NCBI RefSeq assembly: GCF_023517795.1
Contig: NZ_CP082928.1
Location: forward strand, 5,208,001 to 5,272,000
Source: Pseudomonas fulva
GTDB lineage: Bacteria > Pseudomonadota > Gammaproteobacteria > Pseudomonadales > Pseudomonadaceae
DNA length: 64,000 nucleotides
Direction: 5' to 3'
The notes beneath the pieces are model-generated. The model was not told where the DNA came from, did not search any database, and was given only the letters and a program-made list of their open reading frames with translations. Positions within the stretch are counted from its first letter, which is position 1. The number at the start of each line of letters is the position of its first letter. Of this stretch, positions 35,008 through 42,890 are shown one piece after another. The translations under genes were made by a program, and so were the position numbers.

Positions 35008-36051
35008 TCAGCTTCCCTGACCGATGGCGGCGTCTTCGAAGAAATAGTCCTGCCAGCTGGCCGGCTTGTGCTTGATGGCGCCGACGCGGTGCAGGAAATC
35101 GGCCAGCGGATAGGTGTTGGTGGGCGTGACGGAGAACTGGAACTGCTCGTTGTCGATGATCTTCAGCAGTTCTTCACGGCTGATCTTGGCGCTGGTGACG
35201 CGGAGGTAGGTGTCGGCTGCCGCGCCCTTGTCGTTCTGGGCGAAGTCCGCCGCTTCGGCCAATGCCGCGACGAAAGCCTTGTAGGTCTTGGGGTTGTCGG
35301 TGCGGAATTTCTCGGTGGCATAGAGCACGGTCGGCGAGTTCGGGCCGAGCAGCTCGTAGGTGTCGAGCACCACGTGCACATCCGGGTTTTCCAGCGCCTG
35401 GTTCTGGAACGGCGGGTTGGAGAAGTGCCCGGTCAGCTCGGTGCCACCGGCTTTCAGGGACGCCGTGGCATCCGGGTGCGGCAGTGCCACGGTGTACTTG
35501 TCGAGGCGGTCGAATGCCTGGTCGCCCCACTGCTTGGCGGCGGCGTACTGCAGGAAGCGCGACTGCACCGACACGCCCACCGCCGGCACGGCGATACGGT
35601 CCTTGGCGGTGAAGTCGGCGATGGTCTTGACCTTGGGGTTGTTGCTCAGCAGGTAGTAGGGGAAGTTGCCGAGCGAGGCCACGCCCTTGACGTTCTGCTT
35701 GCCGTGGGTACGATCCCACACGGTGAGCAGCGGGCCGATGCCGGCACCGGCAATATCGATGGAGCCGGACAGCAGCGCATCGTTGACCGCCGAGCCACCG
35801 GAGAGCTGCTGCCAGTCGACCTGGATGTCCAGGCCCTCGGCCTTGCCGTGCTTTTCGATCAGTTGCTGGTCACGCACCACGTTGAGCAGCAGGTAAACGA
35901 TGCCGAACTGCTCGGCGATACGGATCTGCCCCTCGGCATGGGCGGCTTGCGGCGCCGCCAGGCTGCCGACCAGCAGGCTCAGACTCAGGACGATGCCGCC
36001 AGCCAGCCGGCCAAAACGGGGGATGAAGGGAAAGCGCTTGCCTGCCGACAT
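35008..36051 (-). CDS. ABC transporter binding protein, sulfonate/nitrate type (second of two paralogs)
   Basis: A 347-residue periplasmic protein with signal peptide (LSLSLLVGSLAAPQAAHAE) and the same layout as the 32124-33140 protein: GQIRIAEQFGIVYLLLNVVR, VNDALLSGSIDIAGAGIGP, LPHPDATASLKAGGTELTGH. It leads the four-gene transporter set. Two binding proteins for one permease/ATPase pair suggests a widened substrate range. Repeat copy B separates it from the upstream TauD-like gene. Confidence 0.88.
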   Translation of the reverse strand: MSAGKRFPFIPRFGRLAGGIVLSLSLLVGSLAAPQAAHAEGQIRIAEQFGIVYLLLNVVRDQQLIEKHGKAEGLDIQVDWQQLSGGSAVNDALLSGSIDIAGAGIGPLLTVWDRTHGKQNVKGVASLGNFPYYLLSNNPKVKTIADFTAKDRIAVPAVGVSVQSRFLQYAAAKQWGDQAFDRLDKYTVALPHPDATASLKAGGTELTGHFSNPPFQNQALENPDVHVVLDTYELLGPNSPTVLYATEKFRTDNPKTYKAFVAALAEAADFAQNDKGAAADTYLRVTSAKISREELLKIIDNEQFQFSVTPTNTYPLADFLHRVGAIKHKPASWQDYFFEDAAIGQGS

Positions 36052-36108
36052 ATCGAGGCTCCAGTCAAAAAAGTGCAGAAATTGTGGTGTGGCGAGCTAT
36101 CGCGTAAA

Positions 36109-36260
36109 AGGTCGTTGAAAACGTCGGCGAGGCAGTCAGCGCAAGGCCGATGGCGGCCCCGAAAAAACAGGTGAAAAAGCGGAGTGTACGAGCAGTACAT
36201 GAGCATTTTGAGCCTGTTTTTAACGCCGCGATGGCAACGCAGGTAGTTTTCCGGCGGCGT
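36109..36260. repeat. MITE-like palindromic repeat, copy B (152 bp)
   Basis: It aligns with copy A over its whole length, including the CGGCGAGGCAG segment, AAGCGGAGTGTAC, the apex TGTAC-GAGCA-GTACA, and the arms AAAAACAGG/CCTGTTTTT. It starts 58 bases upstream of the binding-protein ATG and ends 2 bases before the stop codon of the TauD-like gene. The minus strand reading frame through it encodes the same basic peptide as in copy A. Confidence 0.85.
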
Positions 36261-36262
36261 TT

Positions 36263-37156
36263 TTAAAACGGCACATCGCCCTGGATAGTGGTGCGGTGCA
36301 TGCGCCGGCGCAGATGGCTGGGGCAGCCGGTAGCCAGGTGGATCAGCGCGCGGTTGTCCCAGAACACCATGTCGTTGTCCCGCCACTGATGGCGATAGAT
36401 GAATTCCGGTTTGGCGCTGTGGGCGTACAGCTCGGCGAGAATCTGCCGGCTCTCGTCCTCGGGCACATCGAGAATGTGGGTGGTGAAGTTCTCGTTGACG
36501 AACAGGCCCTTGCGGCCGGTTTCCGGGTGAGTGCGCACCACTGGATGGACCACCGCCGTGACCTCGGCCAGCTGCGCCTCGGTCAGCGTCGGGCGACGAA
36601 TGCCGGCGAATACCTCATCGGCATAACGCGCCGTATAGGAATGGGCAGCGCGCTTGCCGTCGATGGCCTGGCGCAACTCGGTCGGCAGCGTCTCGAAGGC
36701 CAGCTGCTGGCTGGCGAACAGGGTGTCGCCGCCCTCTTCCGGCAGCTCCTGGGCGTAGAGCATGGAGCCCAGGCTGGGGAATTCCTTGTACGAAAGATCC
36801 GAATGCCAGAACTTGCCGGCATCGCCCAGGCCGATCGGCTGCCCGTTCTCCTTGATGTTGGAGATGATGAAGATTTCCGGGTGGCCTTCCAGCAGGAACT
36901 GCTTGAGCACGTGGATCTGCAAGCTACCGAAACGGCGGCTGAAATCGATCTGCTGCTGCGGCGTGATGCGCTGGTCGCGGAACACCACGACGTTGTAGTC
37001 GAGGTGCGCCTGGTGAACGCGGGCGAAATCGGCGTCGTTCAACGGGCGGCTGAGGTCGAGGCCGACGATCTCGGCCCCGATGGCGGCGGAAAAAGGACGT
37101 ACTTCAAAATTCTGCGTCGGTTGGTGATCGGCAGAACTCAACGACACGGCGGACAT
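36263..37156 (-). CDS. TauD/TfdA-family alpha-ketoglutarate dioxygenase
   Basis: A 297-residue Fe(II)/2-oxoglutarate dioxygenase. The iron ligands His118 and Asp120 lie in KFWHSDLSYKEFPSLGSMLY; the distal His and the 2-oxoglutarate-binding Arg are in the C-terminal stretch IHLATGCPSHLRRRMHRTTI. TauD releases sulfite from taurine, and close relatives act on other sulfonates, sulfate esters or aryloxyacids. The ATG at 37156 has GGAG 8 bases upstream. Placement before a sulfonate-type transporter supports a desulfonating role. Confidence 0.9.
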   Translation of the reverse strand: MSAVSLSSADHQPTQNFEVRPFSAAIGAEIVGLDLSRPLNDADFARVHQAHLDYNVVVFRDQRITPQQQIDFSRRFGSLQIHVLKQFLLEGHPEIFIISNIKENGQPIGLGDAGKFWHSDLSYKEFPSLGSMLYAQELPEEGGDTLFASQQLAFETLPTELRQAIDGKRAAHSYTARYADEVFAGIRRPTLTEAQLAEVTAVVHPVVRTHPETGRKGLFVNENFTTHILDVPEDESRQILAELYAHSAKPEFIYRHQWRDNDMVFWDNRALIHLATGCPSHLRRRMHRTTIQGDVPF

Positions 37157-37336
37157 GTGCGCAACTCCACACGGTAAGGGCGCCAACGGGGCGCGTCTCA
37201 GAAGCAGGTGTCTGGCACCTGTATTCAGTCGTGCGGCGCGCCGGTTGGCCGGCAGGTACGCATGGGAAAACTATATAGTCATAAGAACTAAGTTTTAAAT
37301 ACCTTTTTAGAATTAACTTATGACGGCATCGGCGCG
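37157..37336 (-). promoter_or_regulatory. Promoter region of the TauD-like gene and transporter
   Basis: The stretch 37270-37322 is markedly AT-rich in a GC-rich region. It is bounded by CATAAG (37280-37285) and CTTATG (37317-37322), an interrupted inverted repeat 43 bases long. The position fits an activator site of the CysB type, but no regulator is proven. Confidence 0.4.
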
Positions 37337-38104
37337 TCAGCCGTGGCTCCAGCGCGCATACAGCGTACGTGCCGCAGCATCGAGGAAAAAACCCAGCACG
37401 CCGATCAGCAGCACCATCGCCATCAGCTCGGAATAGGCCAGCCGATCGCGGGTATCGAGGATGTAATAACCCAGCCCGGCACTGACCCCGAGCATCTCGC
37501 AGGGCACCAGCACGATCCACAGGATGCCGATGGCCAGGCGCACGCCGGTCAGCACATGGCCCAGCACGCCAGGTACTATCACCCGGCGCAGGGTTTCCCA
37601 GCGCGTCGCACTGAGGCTGCGCGCCAGCTGCAGCCAGCGGCCGTCGAGCTGCTTGACCCCGGCAGCGGTGTTGAGCAGGATCGGCCACACCGCGGCGAAG
37701 GCCAGCAGAAAGTAGATGGGCTGGTCCCCTACCCCCATGACCATCACCGCGATGGGCATCCAGGACAATGGCGAGATCATCCGCAGGAACTGGAAGGCCG
37801 GCGTGGTCGCCCACTCCAGGTTGCGCCAGCTGCCCACCAGCAGGCCCAGAGGCACGCCGACCAGCAGCGCCAGGGCGAGGCCGATGACGATGCGCTTGAG
37901 GCTGACCAGCACATGTTCGAACAGCTCCGGGCGCTGCAGCAGCTCGACCAGGCTGGCCAGGGTGGCCTGCGGGGTGAACAGCGCCACCAGGCCCTCGCCG
38001 CTGCCGAACACTTCCAGCAGCAGCCACCACAGGCCGAACAGGCCCAGCAGACCGAGCATGCCGAGCCCCCATGGCCCGGCGTGACGGCGCAGCAGGCTGC
38101 TCAA
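37337..38104 (-). CDS. ABC transporter permease, nitrate/sulfonate/taurine type
   Basis: A 255-residue permease with five or six membrane segments: GMLGLLGLFGLWWLLLEVFG, IVIGLALALLVGVPLGLLVG, FQFLRMISPLSWMPIAVMVM (the characteristic substrate-class segment), and an EAA-type loop LARSLSATRWETLRRVIVPG. It is the last gene of a five-gene operon and overlaps the binding-protein gene stop by 4 bases. Confidence 0.9.
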   Translation of the reverse strand: MSSLLRRHAGPWGLGMLGLLGLFGLWWLLLEVFGSGEGLVALFTPQATLASLVELLQRPELFEHVLVSLKRIVIGLALALLVGVPLGLLVGSWRNLEWATTPAFQFLRMISPLSWMPIAVMVMGVGDQPIYFLLAFAAVWPILLNTAAGVKQLDGRWLQLARSLSATRWETLRRVIVPGVLGHVLTGVRLAIGILWIVLVPCEMLGVSAGLGYYILDTRDRLAYSELMAMVLLIGVLGFFLDAAARTLYARWSHG

Positions 38105-39300
38105 ACGACGATCTCCTCGGTGCGCTCGAAGCTGTCAGGCGCCCCGAATACCTTGAGCCCGCCGACCGCTTCGATGGCGCGCCGCACGAAGCGGTCGTCC
38201 ACCAGATCACGGGCGGTGGCTGCCGGGTCGAGACCGGCGAGGAAGCCGTTGTTGCCCTCGATCAGGGTGGTCTTCAGGCGCTTGACCAGCTCCTCGGTGT
38301 AGCTGGGGAACGGATAGGGCTGGAAGTCGATGCGCTCGTCGGCCCAGTCGCCATGCTGGATCGCACCGCTGGCCAGATAGCTCTCACGCTCGCTGGCGGC
38401 CGGCGCCAGCACCCGGCCGAGCACCTCCGGCGCATGGGGCGTGTAGCGGTTGCTGCCGTCCTTGGACAGCAAATGCGCCGCCGCCTCGCGGTTGTCGCGG
38501 GTCCACAGCTGCGCCTTGACGATGGCGCTGACCACCTTCTGCGACCACTCGGGGCGGTTGTTCAGATCGTGCTCGTGCATGAACACCACGCAGCAGGCAT
38601 GGTTGCGCCACACATCGCCGGTGAAGCGCTGGATGCGCCCGACCTTGAGGTTCTCGGCCAGGGCGTTGAACGGCTCGGCGACGATATAGCCGGCGATGCG
38701 CTTGCTGGCCAGGGCCGGCGGCATGTCCGACGGTGCCAGCACCACCAGGTTGACCTCGTGGGCCGCCAGGCTGGCGTTGACCGCCTTGCTCACCGGGGTC
38801 AGCCCGGCGTCCCGCAGCAATTGCTGCAGCACCACGTTGTGGATCGAGTACCAGAACGGGATAGCCACGCTTTTGCCGCCGAGCTGCGTCACCTCGCCGA
38901 TATCCGGCGCCACGGTCAGACCGGAGCCGCCGACGTGGTTCCACGCCACCACCTTGGCTGGCACCTTGCTGCCATAGCGCGCCCAGACGGTCATCGGCGA
39001 CAACAGGTGAATGACGTTGACCTGGCCGGAAATGAAGGCCTCGATCACCTGCGCCCAGCTGCGCAGCAGCACTGGCCGCTCGGACTTGATGCCCTCGGCC
39101 TCGAACAGGCCGTTGTTGTGCGCCACCAGCAACGGCGCGGCATCGGTGATCGGCAGGTAGCCGATGCGCACCGGGGCGTCCGGCTCGCGGGCGGCGCGCG
39201 CCTGCAGGCTGGTGAGCAGCGGCAAGGCACCGGCAGCGGTGAGCAGGCCGCTCAGCTTGATGAAATCACGACGTGTATGAGTGGGATCGTCCAGGCACAT
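38101..39300 (-). CDS. NrtA/CmpA-like ABC binding protein with Tat signal
   Basis: A 399-residue substrate-binding protein that begins with a clear twin-arginine signal, THTRRDFIKLSGLLTAAGAL. The mature start RIGYLPITDAAPLLVAHNNG and later PFWYSIHNVVLQQLLRDAGL, PPALASKRIAGYIVAEPFNA and RNHACCVVFMHEHD match the nitrate/bicarbonate/aliphatic-compound binding class. Tat export implies folding, possibly with a cofactor, before export. The ATG lies 35 bases inside the upstream ATPase gene. Confidence 0.88.
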   Translation of the reverse strand: MCLDDPTHTRRDFIKLSGLLTAAGALPLLTSLQARAAREPDAPVRIGYLPITDAAPLLVAHNNGLFEAEGIKSERPVLLRSWAQVIEAFISGQVNVIHLLSPMTVWARYGSKVPAKVVAWNHVGGSGLTVAPDIGEVTQLGGKSVAIPFWYSIHNVVLQQLLRDAGLTPVSKAVNASLAAHEVNLVVLAPSDMPPALASKRIAGYIVAEPFNALAENLKVGRIQRFTGDVWRNHACCVVFMHEHDLNNRPEWSQKVVSAIVKAQLWTRDNREAAAHLLSKDGSNRYTPHAPEVLGRVLAPAASERESYLASGAIQHGDWADERIDFQPYPFPSYTEELVKRLKTTLIEGNNGFLAGLDPAATARDLVDDRFVRRAIEAVGGLKVFGAPDSFERTEEIVV

Positions 39301-40084
39301 GGCAAGGCTCCAGCGGTTCGATTGAAGGTCCGTTGTTGCGGCTCGCCCGCCGTAGGGTTTTGAGGATATCGACGCGCAGGGCGCCCAGCTCGTCGACCAG
39401 TTCGGCACGCGGCTGCGGCAGGTCGACGTGCCACTGGTCGAGCGTGTGCGCCGGGGTGCCACCCAGTAGCAGGATACGGTCGGACAGCAGCAACGCTTCA
39501 TCGATGTCATGGGTGATCAGCACGGCGGCGGTCTGTCGCTCGCGGATCAGGTTCAGCAGCAGTTGCTGCATGTCGGCGCGGGTCACCTCGTCCAGCGCGC
39601 CGAAGGGTTCGTCGAGCAGCAGTACGTGCGGTTCGCGGGCCAGACAGCGGGCCAGCGCGGTACGCTGGGCCATGCCGCCGGAAAGCTCGCTGGGGTAGCG
39701 CTCGCGGGCGTGGGCAAGATCCACGGCGGCAATCGCCTGGTCGATCAGCGCCTGACGCTGCGCCGCCGTGCGACTCGGCTGACGGGCGAAGTCCAGGCCG
39801 AAGCCGACGTTCTGCTCCAGGCTCAACCAGGGCAGCAGCGACGGATCCTGAAAAGCCACCGCCACCCGTGGGTGCGGCCCGTTCAGTTGCTCGCCAAATA
39901 GCTCCACCCTGCCCTGCTGCGCCGCCTGCAAGCCGGCCAGCACGCGCAGCAGGCTGGACTTACCCACCCCGCTGGGGCCGAGAATGCTGACCAGCTCGCC
40001 GGCACGCAGCTCCAGCTGGAAGCCTTCCAGCACGCTGCGTTGGGCGTAGCCCAAACTGATGTCACGCGCATGCAGGACGGTCAT
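39266..40084 (-). CDS. ABC transporter ATPase, nitrate/sulfonate type
   Basis: A 272-residue ATPase: Walker A LGPSGVGKSS, Q-loop VAFQDPSLLPWLS, signature LSGGMAQRTALARCLA, Walker B VLLLDEPFGALD and switch His in LITHDIDEALLLSD. Its start overlaps the acyl-CoA-dehydrogenase-like gene by 4 bases, and its C-terminal codons overlap the start of the binding-protein gene by 35 bases, so the operon is tightly coupled. Confidence 0.92.
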   Translation of the reverse strand: MTVLHARDISLGYAQRSVLEGFQLELRAGELVSILGPSGVGKSSLLRVLAGLQAAQQGRVELFGEQLNGPHPRVAVAFQDPSLLPWLSLEQNVGFGLDFARQPSRTAAQRQALIDQAIAAVDLAHARERYPSELSGGMAQRTALARCLAREPHVLLLDEPFGALDEVTRADMQQLLLNLIRERQTAAVLITHDIDEALLLSDRILLLGGTPAHTLDQWHVDLPQPRAELVDELGALRVDILKTLRRASRNNGPSIEPLEPCHVPGRSHSYTS

Positions 40085-41145
40085 GCGGCCAACTCACCGT
40101 GCTTGCGCAGCTCGCTACGCAGTTGCACCAGGCTCGGCGTAACCACGGGCACGAAGGCAGACTCGCGCAGGCGCCGGGCAAAACCGCTGCCGTAAGCTTG
40201 CAGGTAGGCCTTGCCGCCGCTGGCCTGCAACTCCAGCTGTACCGCCTCGGCCGCCACCTGGGCCAGGCCGATACGAATCTTGAACAGCGGCACCGGGCCG
40301 GCGGCGAACTGGCCGTGTTTCAACCCATCGCGCAGCGCGCGCTCGAGCCCCTTGAGCTCAGCTTCGAGCGCCTGCCAGTCGCCTTCCAGCACCGAGCGAC
40401 CGTCGCCCAGCCGCGCCTTGGCTTCCGCCAGGGCGCGCCGCGCCAGGCCAATCGCCAGGCCACACTGCAAGCCAAGGAAGGCTGGCCGCACGCGCGGCAG
40501 GTAACTGCGCGCATCGGCGGCGATCAACCACTCTCGGCCGAGTGCTGCGCCGTCGATACGAATCGCGGCAGTGTTGCTCGACTGCAGGCCCAGCAAGTGC
40601 AGGTCGTCACTGCGCACCAGCCCCGGCAAGTCATCCGGCAGCGCCGCCACGAAGGGCTGCGCGCCCGGCAGGTCGATGGCGGCGGCCACACTGAAGCCGC
40701 TCTTGCGCAGGTTGGTGACCCACGGCAATTGGCCGTCCAGTCGCCAGCCATCGCCCTGCGCCTGGGCCACCACGCCCAGTTGCTCGATACCGGAAAGAAA
40801 TTTCATGGCGTTGGACAGGCCGGTGGCGCCCGCCTTGCGCCCGCTGAGCAGATCACCCAGCAGGCGTTCGCGCAGACCGGCGTTGTCGCTCTGCAGCAGG
40901 TACTCGATAAAGGCGCGCTGGCCCCAGAAGACGAACGCGGCGGTCAGTGAATGGCTGGCGACCTGGGCGATGGCTTCGACAGCATCGATCACGTCCCCAC
41001 CCGCGCCGCCCAGCTCGGGCGCAACGCCGTGGCGCAACACATCGGTGGCGGCCAGTTGGCCGAGCAGGGTTTCGCCGTCGAGCAGGCCAAGGTCGAGTGC
41101 ATCGGCCTGAGCATCCAGCCATTGGCGCAACGAGTGATCGAGCAT
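40081..41145 (-). CDS. Acyl-CoA-dehydrogenase-like flavoprotein
   Basis: A 354-residue protein with the acyl-CoA dehydrogenase layout: an alpha-helical start (VLRHGVAPELGGAGGDVIDA), a middle beta part (GWRLDGQLPWVTNLRKSGFS), and a helical C-terminus. The usual TEPxxGSD flavin segment is replaced by ATGLSNAMKFLSG, as in divergent members such as DszC/SfnB-type FMN monooxygenases, so an oxygenase acting on an imported organosulfur compound is possible. The true reaction is unknown. The ATG at 41145 has AAGGAG upstream. Confidence 0.8.
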   Translation of the reverse strand: MLDHSLRQWLDAQADALDLGLLDGETLLGQLAATDVLRHGVAPELGGAGGDVIDAVEAIAQVASHSLTAAFVFWGQRAFIEYLLQSDNAGLRERLLGDLLSGRKAGATGLSNAMKFLSGIEQLGVVAQAQGDGWRLDGQLPWVTNLRKSGFSVAAAIDLPGAQPFVAALPDDLPGLVRSDDLHLLGLQSSNTAAIRIDGAALGREWLIAADARSYLPRVRPAFLGLQCGLAIGLARRALAEAKARLGDGRSVLEGDWQALEAELKGLERALRDGLKHGQFAAGPVPLFKIRIGLAQVAAEAVQLELQASGGKAYLQAYGSGFARRLRESAFVPVVTPSLVQLRSELRKHGELAA

Positions 41146-41172
41146 GCGGTCGGTCTCCTTCAAGGCTGGTTC

Positions 41173-41733
41173 TCAGACCTCGGCCTGTTCCCAGCGATAG
41201 CGCGCGAGCTCAGGGTTGAGCGGCGTATGGGCAAAGCTGTTGGCGAAGTTGCACAGGGTTGCCAGGCTCACGCCAAGGATCACCTCCAGCGCCTGGCCCT
41301 CTTCGAAACCGGCATCCTTGAACGCCTGGTACTCGACGTCGCTGACGTTGCCACGGGTGGCGATCACCGCGCGGGTGAAGGCGGCCAGGGCCTCGTAACG
41401 GGCATTGGGCAACTCGCCGCGGCCGCGCAGCGCTTCGATCACCTCGGCCGGCAACTTGGCCTTGTTCTGCGCCACCGCCGTATGGCCAGCCACACAGAAG
41501 CTGCAGCCATGGGTGGTGGCGGCGATCAGCTGGATCACCTCGCGCTCGGCCAGGCCGAGGCTGGCTTTGCCGTTGAGTGCAGAGACGGTGACGTAGGTTT
41601 CCAGGGCAGCCGGCGCATTGGCCAGAACAGCCAGCAGATTGGGGATGAAACCCGAGTTGTTCAGGGCGCTCTGCAGGAAAGGACGGGCGTCTTGCGGGGC
41701 CGATTCAAGAGTCTGTAGGGTGATGCGAGCCAT
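41173..41733 (-). CDS. Carboxymuconolactone decarboxylase/AhpD-family protein
   Basis: A 186-residue AhpD-fold protein with the redox/proton-relay motif Cys77-x2-Cys80-x3-His84 in THGCSFCVAGHTAVAQN and the preceding Glu in LAEREVIQLIA. AhpD-like proteins act as peroxidase partners or thiol oxidoreductases. It is the first gene of the operon with the flavoprotein and ABC transporter and is divergent from an AraC-type regulator gene. A role in handling peroxide made by the flavoprotein is plausible. Confidence 0.87.
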   Translation of the reverse strand: MARITLQTLESAPQDARPFLQSALNNSGFIPNLLAVLANAPAALETYVTVSALNGKASLGLAEREVIQLIAATTHGCSFCVAGHTAVAQNKAKLPAEVIEALRGRGELPNARYEALAAFTRAVIATRGNVSDVEYQAFKDAGFEEGQALEVILGVSLATLCNFANSFAHTPLNPELARYRWEQAEV

Positions 41734-41836
41734 GGTTCATCTCCTAACCAAGAGGTGTGGCACTATTGTCTTGGTTATAAAAATCATGAGCCATATTCTA
41801 AAGTCGCATTCACTTGCTCCTGAGTCTTTCCATTAG
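41734..41836. promoter_or_regulatory. Divergent promoter region between AhpD-like and AraC-type genes
   Basis: This 103-base AT-rich gap holds the start regions of two divergent genes and so is the likely operator of the AraC-type regulator. No sharp repeat was found by eye. Confidence 0.4.
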
Positions 41837-42754
41837 ATGAATTCTTCCACTGCCCCTTTTGAATGGTTATTAGCCAGCCTGGAACTGGACGCCAGCCTGT
41901 TCCATGTTGGCCGTTACTGTGGCAGTTGGCAGGCCAGTACCCACGGCCTGGCACGCGCCAGCTTTCACCTGCTGGTACAGGGCGAATGCTGGCTGCACCT
42001 GGACGACGAGCCGGCGCCGGTCGCCCTGCAGACCGGCGATGCGGTATTTCTGCTGCGCGACTTGGCCTACCGCCTGGCCAATAGCGAGTCGCCGTACGAG
42101 GCGCAGTGCAACCCGAGGGTTGCCATGCAGCCGCTCGACAACAGCGCCCAAGACGGGGTCAGCCTGGTGTGCGGCTTCTTCCACTTCCGCCCGGGGCTCA
42201 GCAGCCTGATCCTGGAGTCGCTCCCGCCGGTGCTGGTGCTACGAGCCGGCGATCCGACTCTCGGAGCGGCACGCACGCTGTTCGAGCTGATCCTTGCGGA
42301 GTGCGCGCGGCCGGAAGGCCCATCGGATGCGTTGCTCGAACGCCTCAGCCATCTGTTGTTTCTCTACGTGCTGCGCGGGCAAGGCCAGGCCGAGCAACTG
42401 GGCGGCCTGCTCGGCCTGGCGCGCCATCCGCAGTTCGTCACGCTGATCGAGCAGCTCATTGCCCACCCTGAGCACAGCTGGCCCATGGCAGACATGGCGA
42501 GCTACACCGGTTTGTCGCGCTCGGCGTTCTGCAAGCGTTTCCAGGAGCTGTCAGGTGCCTCGCCCGGCCAGACGCTGGTCAGCTTGCGGGTTCGCCAGGC
42601 TTCCCGCCTGCTCAAGCAGGGTATCTCGGTGGCCGATGCAGCCGAGGCCGTGGGCTATCAATCGGTAGCCGCCTTTACCCGGGCTTTCAGCAAAATCACC
42701 GGCATCCTGCCGGGAGCCTTTCGCCGGCAGTTCAGCGGCGGCACAGCGCCTTAG
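41837..42754 (+). CDS. AraC-family regulator with cupin sensor
   Basis: A 305-residue regulator. The N-terminal cupin-like domain (FHLLVQGECWLHLDDEPAPV, LQTGDAVFLLRDLAYRL) is of the type found in AraC proteins that sense small molecules. The C-terminal pair of helix-turn-helix units is MADMASYTGLSRSAFCKRFQ and ISVADAAEAVGYQSVAAFTR. Divergent placement suggests it controls the AhpD-flavoprotein-ABC operon. Confidence 0.92.
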   Translation: MNSSTAPFEWLLASLELDASLFHVGRYCGSWQASTHGLARASFHLLVQGECWLHLDDEPAPVALQTGDAVFLLRDLAYRLANSESPYEAQCNPRVAMQPLDNSAQDGVSLVCGFFHFRPGLSSLILESLPPVLVLRAGDPTLGAARTLFELILAECARPEGPSDALLERLSHLLFLYVLRGQGQAEQLGGLLGLARHPQFVTLIEQLIAHPEHSWPMADMASYTGLSRSAFCKRFQELSGASPGQTLVSLRVRQASRLLKQGISVADAAEAVGYQSVAAFTRAFSKITGILPGAFRRQFSGGTAP

Positions 42755-42815
42755 ACGCTCGTCACGGCCATGCTGCTCGGGAAGGCCGTGCCCGCCCTGA
42801 ATGACCGATACGAAA

Positions 42816-42846
42816 ACGCCGACAGAAGCAGCGCTTCTGCCGGCGT
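42816..42846 (-). terminator. Rho-independent terminator of the MetQ-like gene
   Basis: The stem ACGCCGACAGAAGC / GCTTCTGCCGGCGT has one mismatch and is followed on the minus strand by TTTTCG. It begins 45 bases past the stop codon at 42891. Confidence 0.8.
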
Positions 42847-42890
42847 CGTGGCAGCGAGCGGTTCGCGTGCCAGAGCTGTCGAGCATTCGC

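Noticed and set aside
35985..36386. 133-codon frame through repeat copy B
   Set aside because: It joins parts of two neighbouring genes in the wrong frame with the repeat; only the repeat part resembles the extension of the 8817-10007 permease.
41740..41765. Sigma-54 promoter before the AraC-type gene (TGGCAC then TTGG)
   Set aside because: The spacing between the two boxes is too long and the second box lacks the GC pair required at -12.
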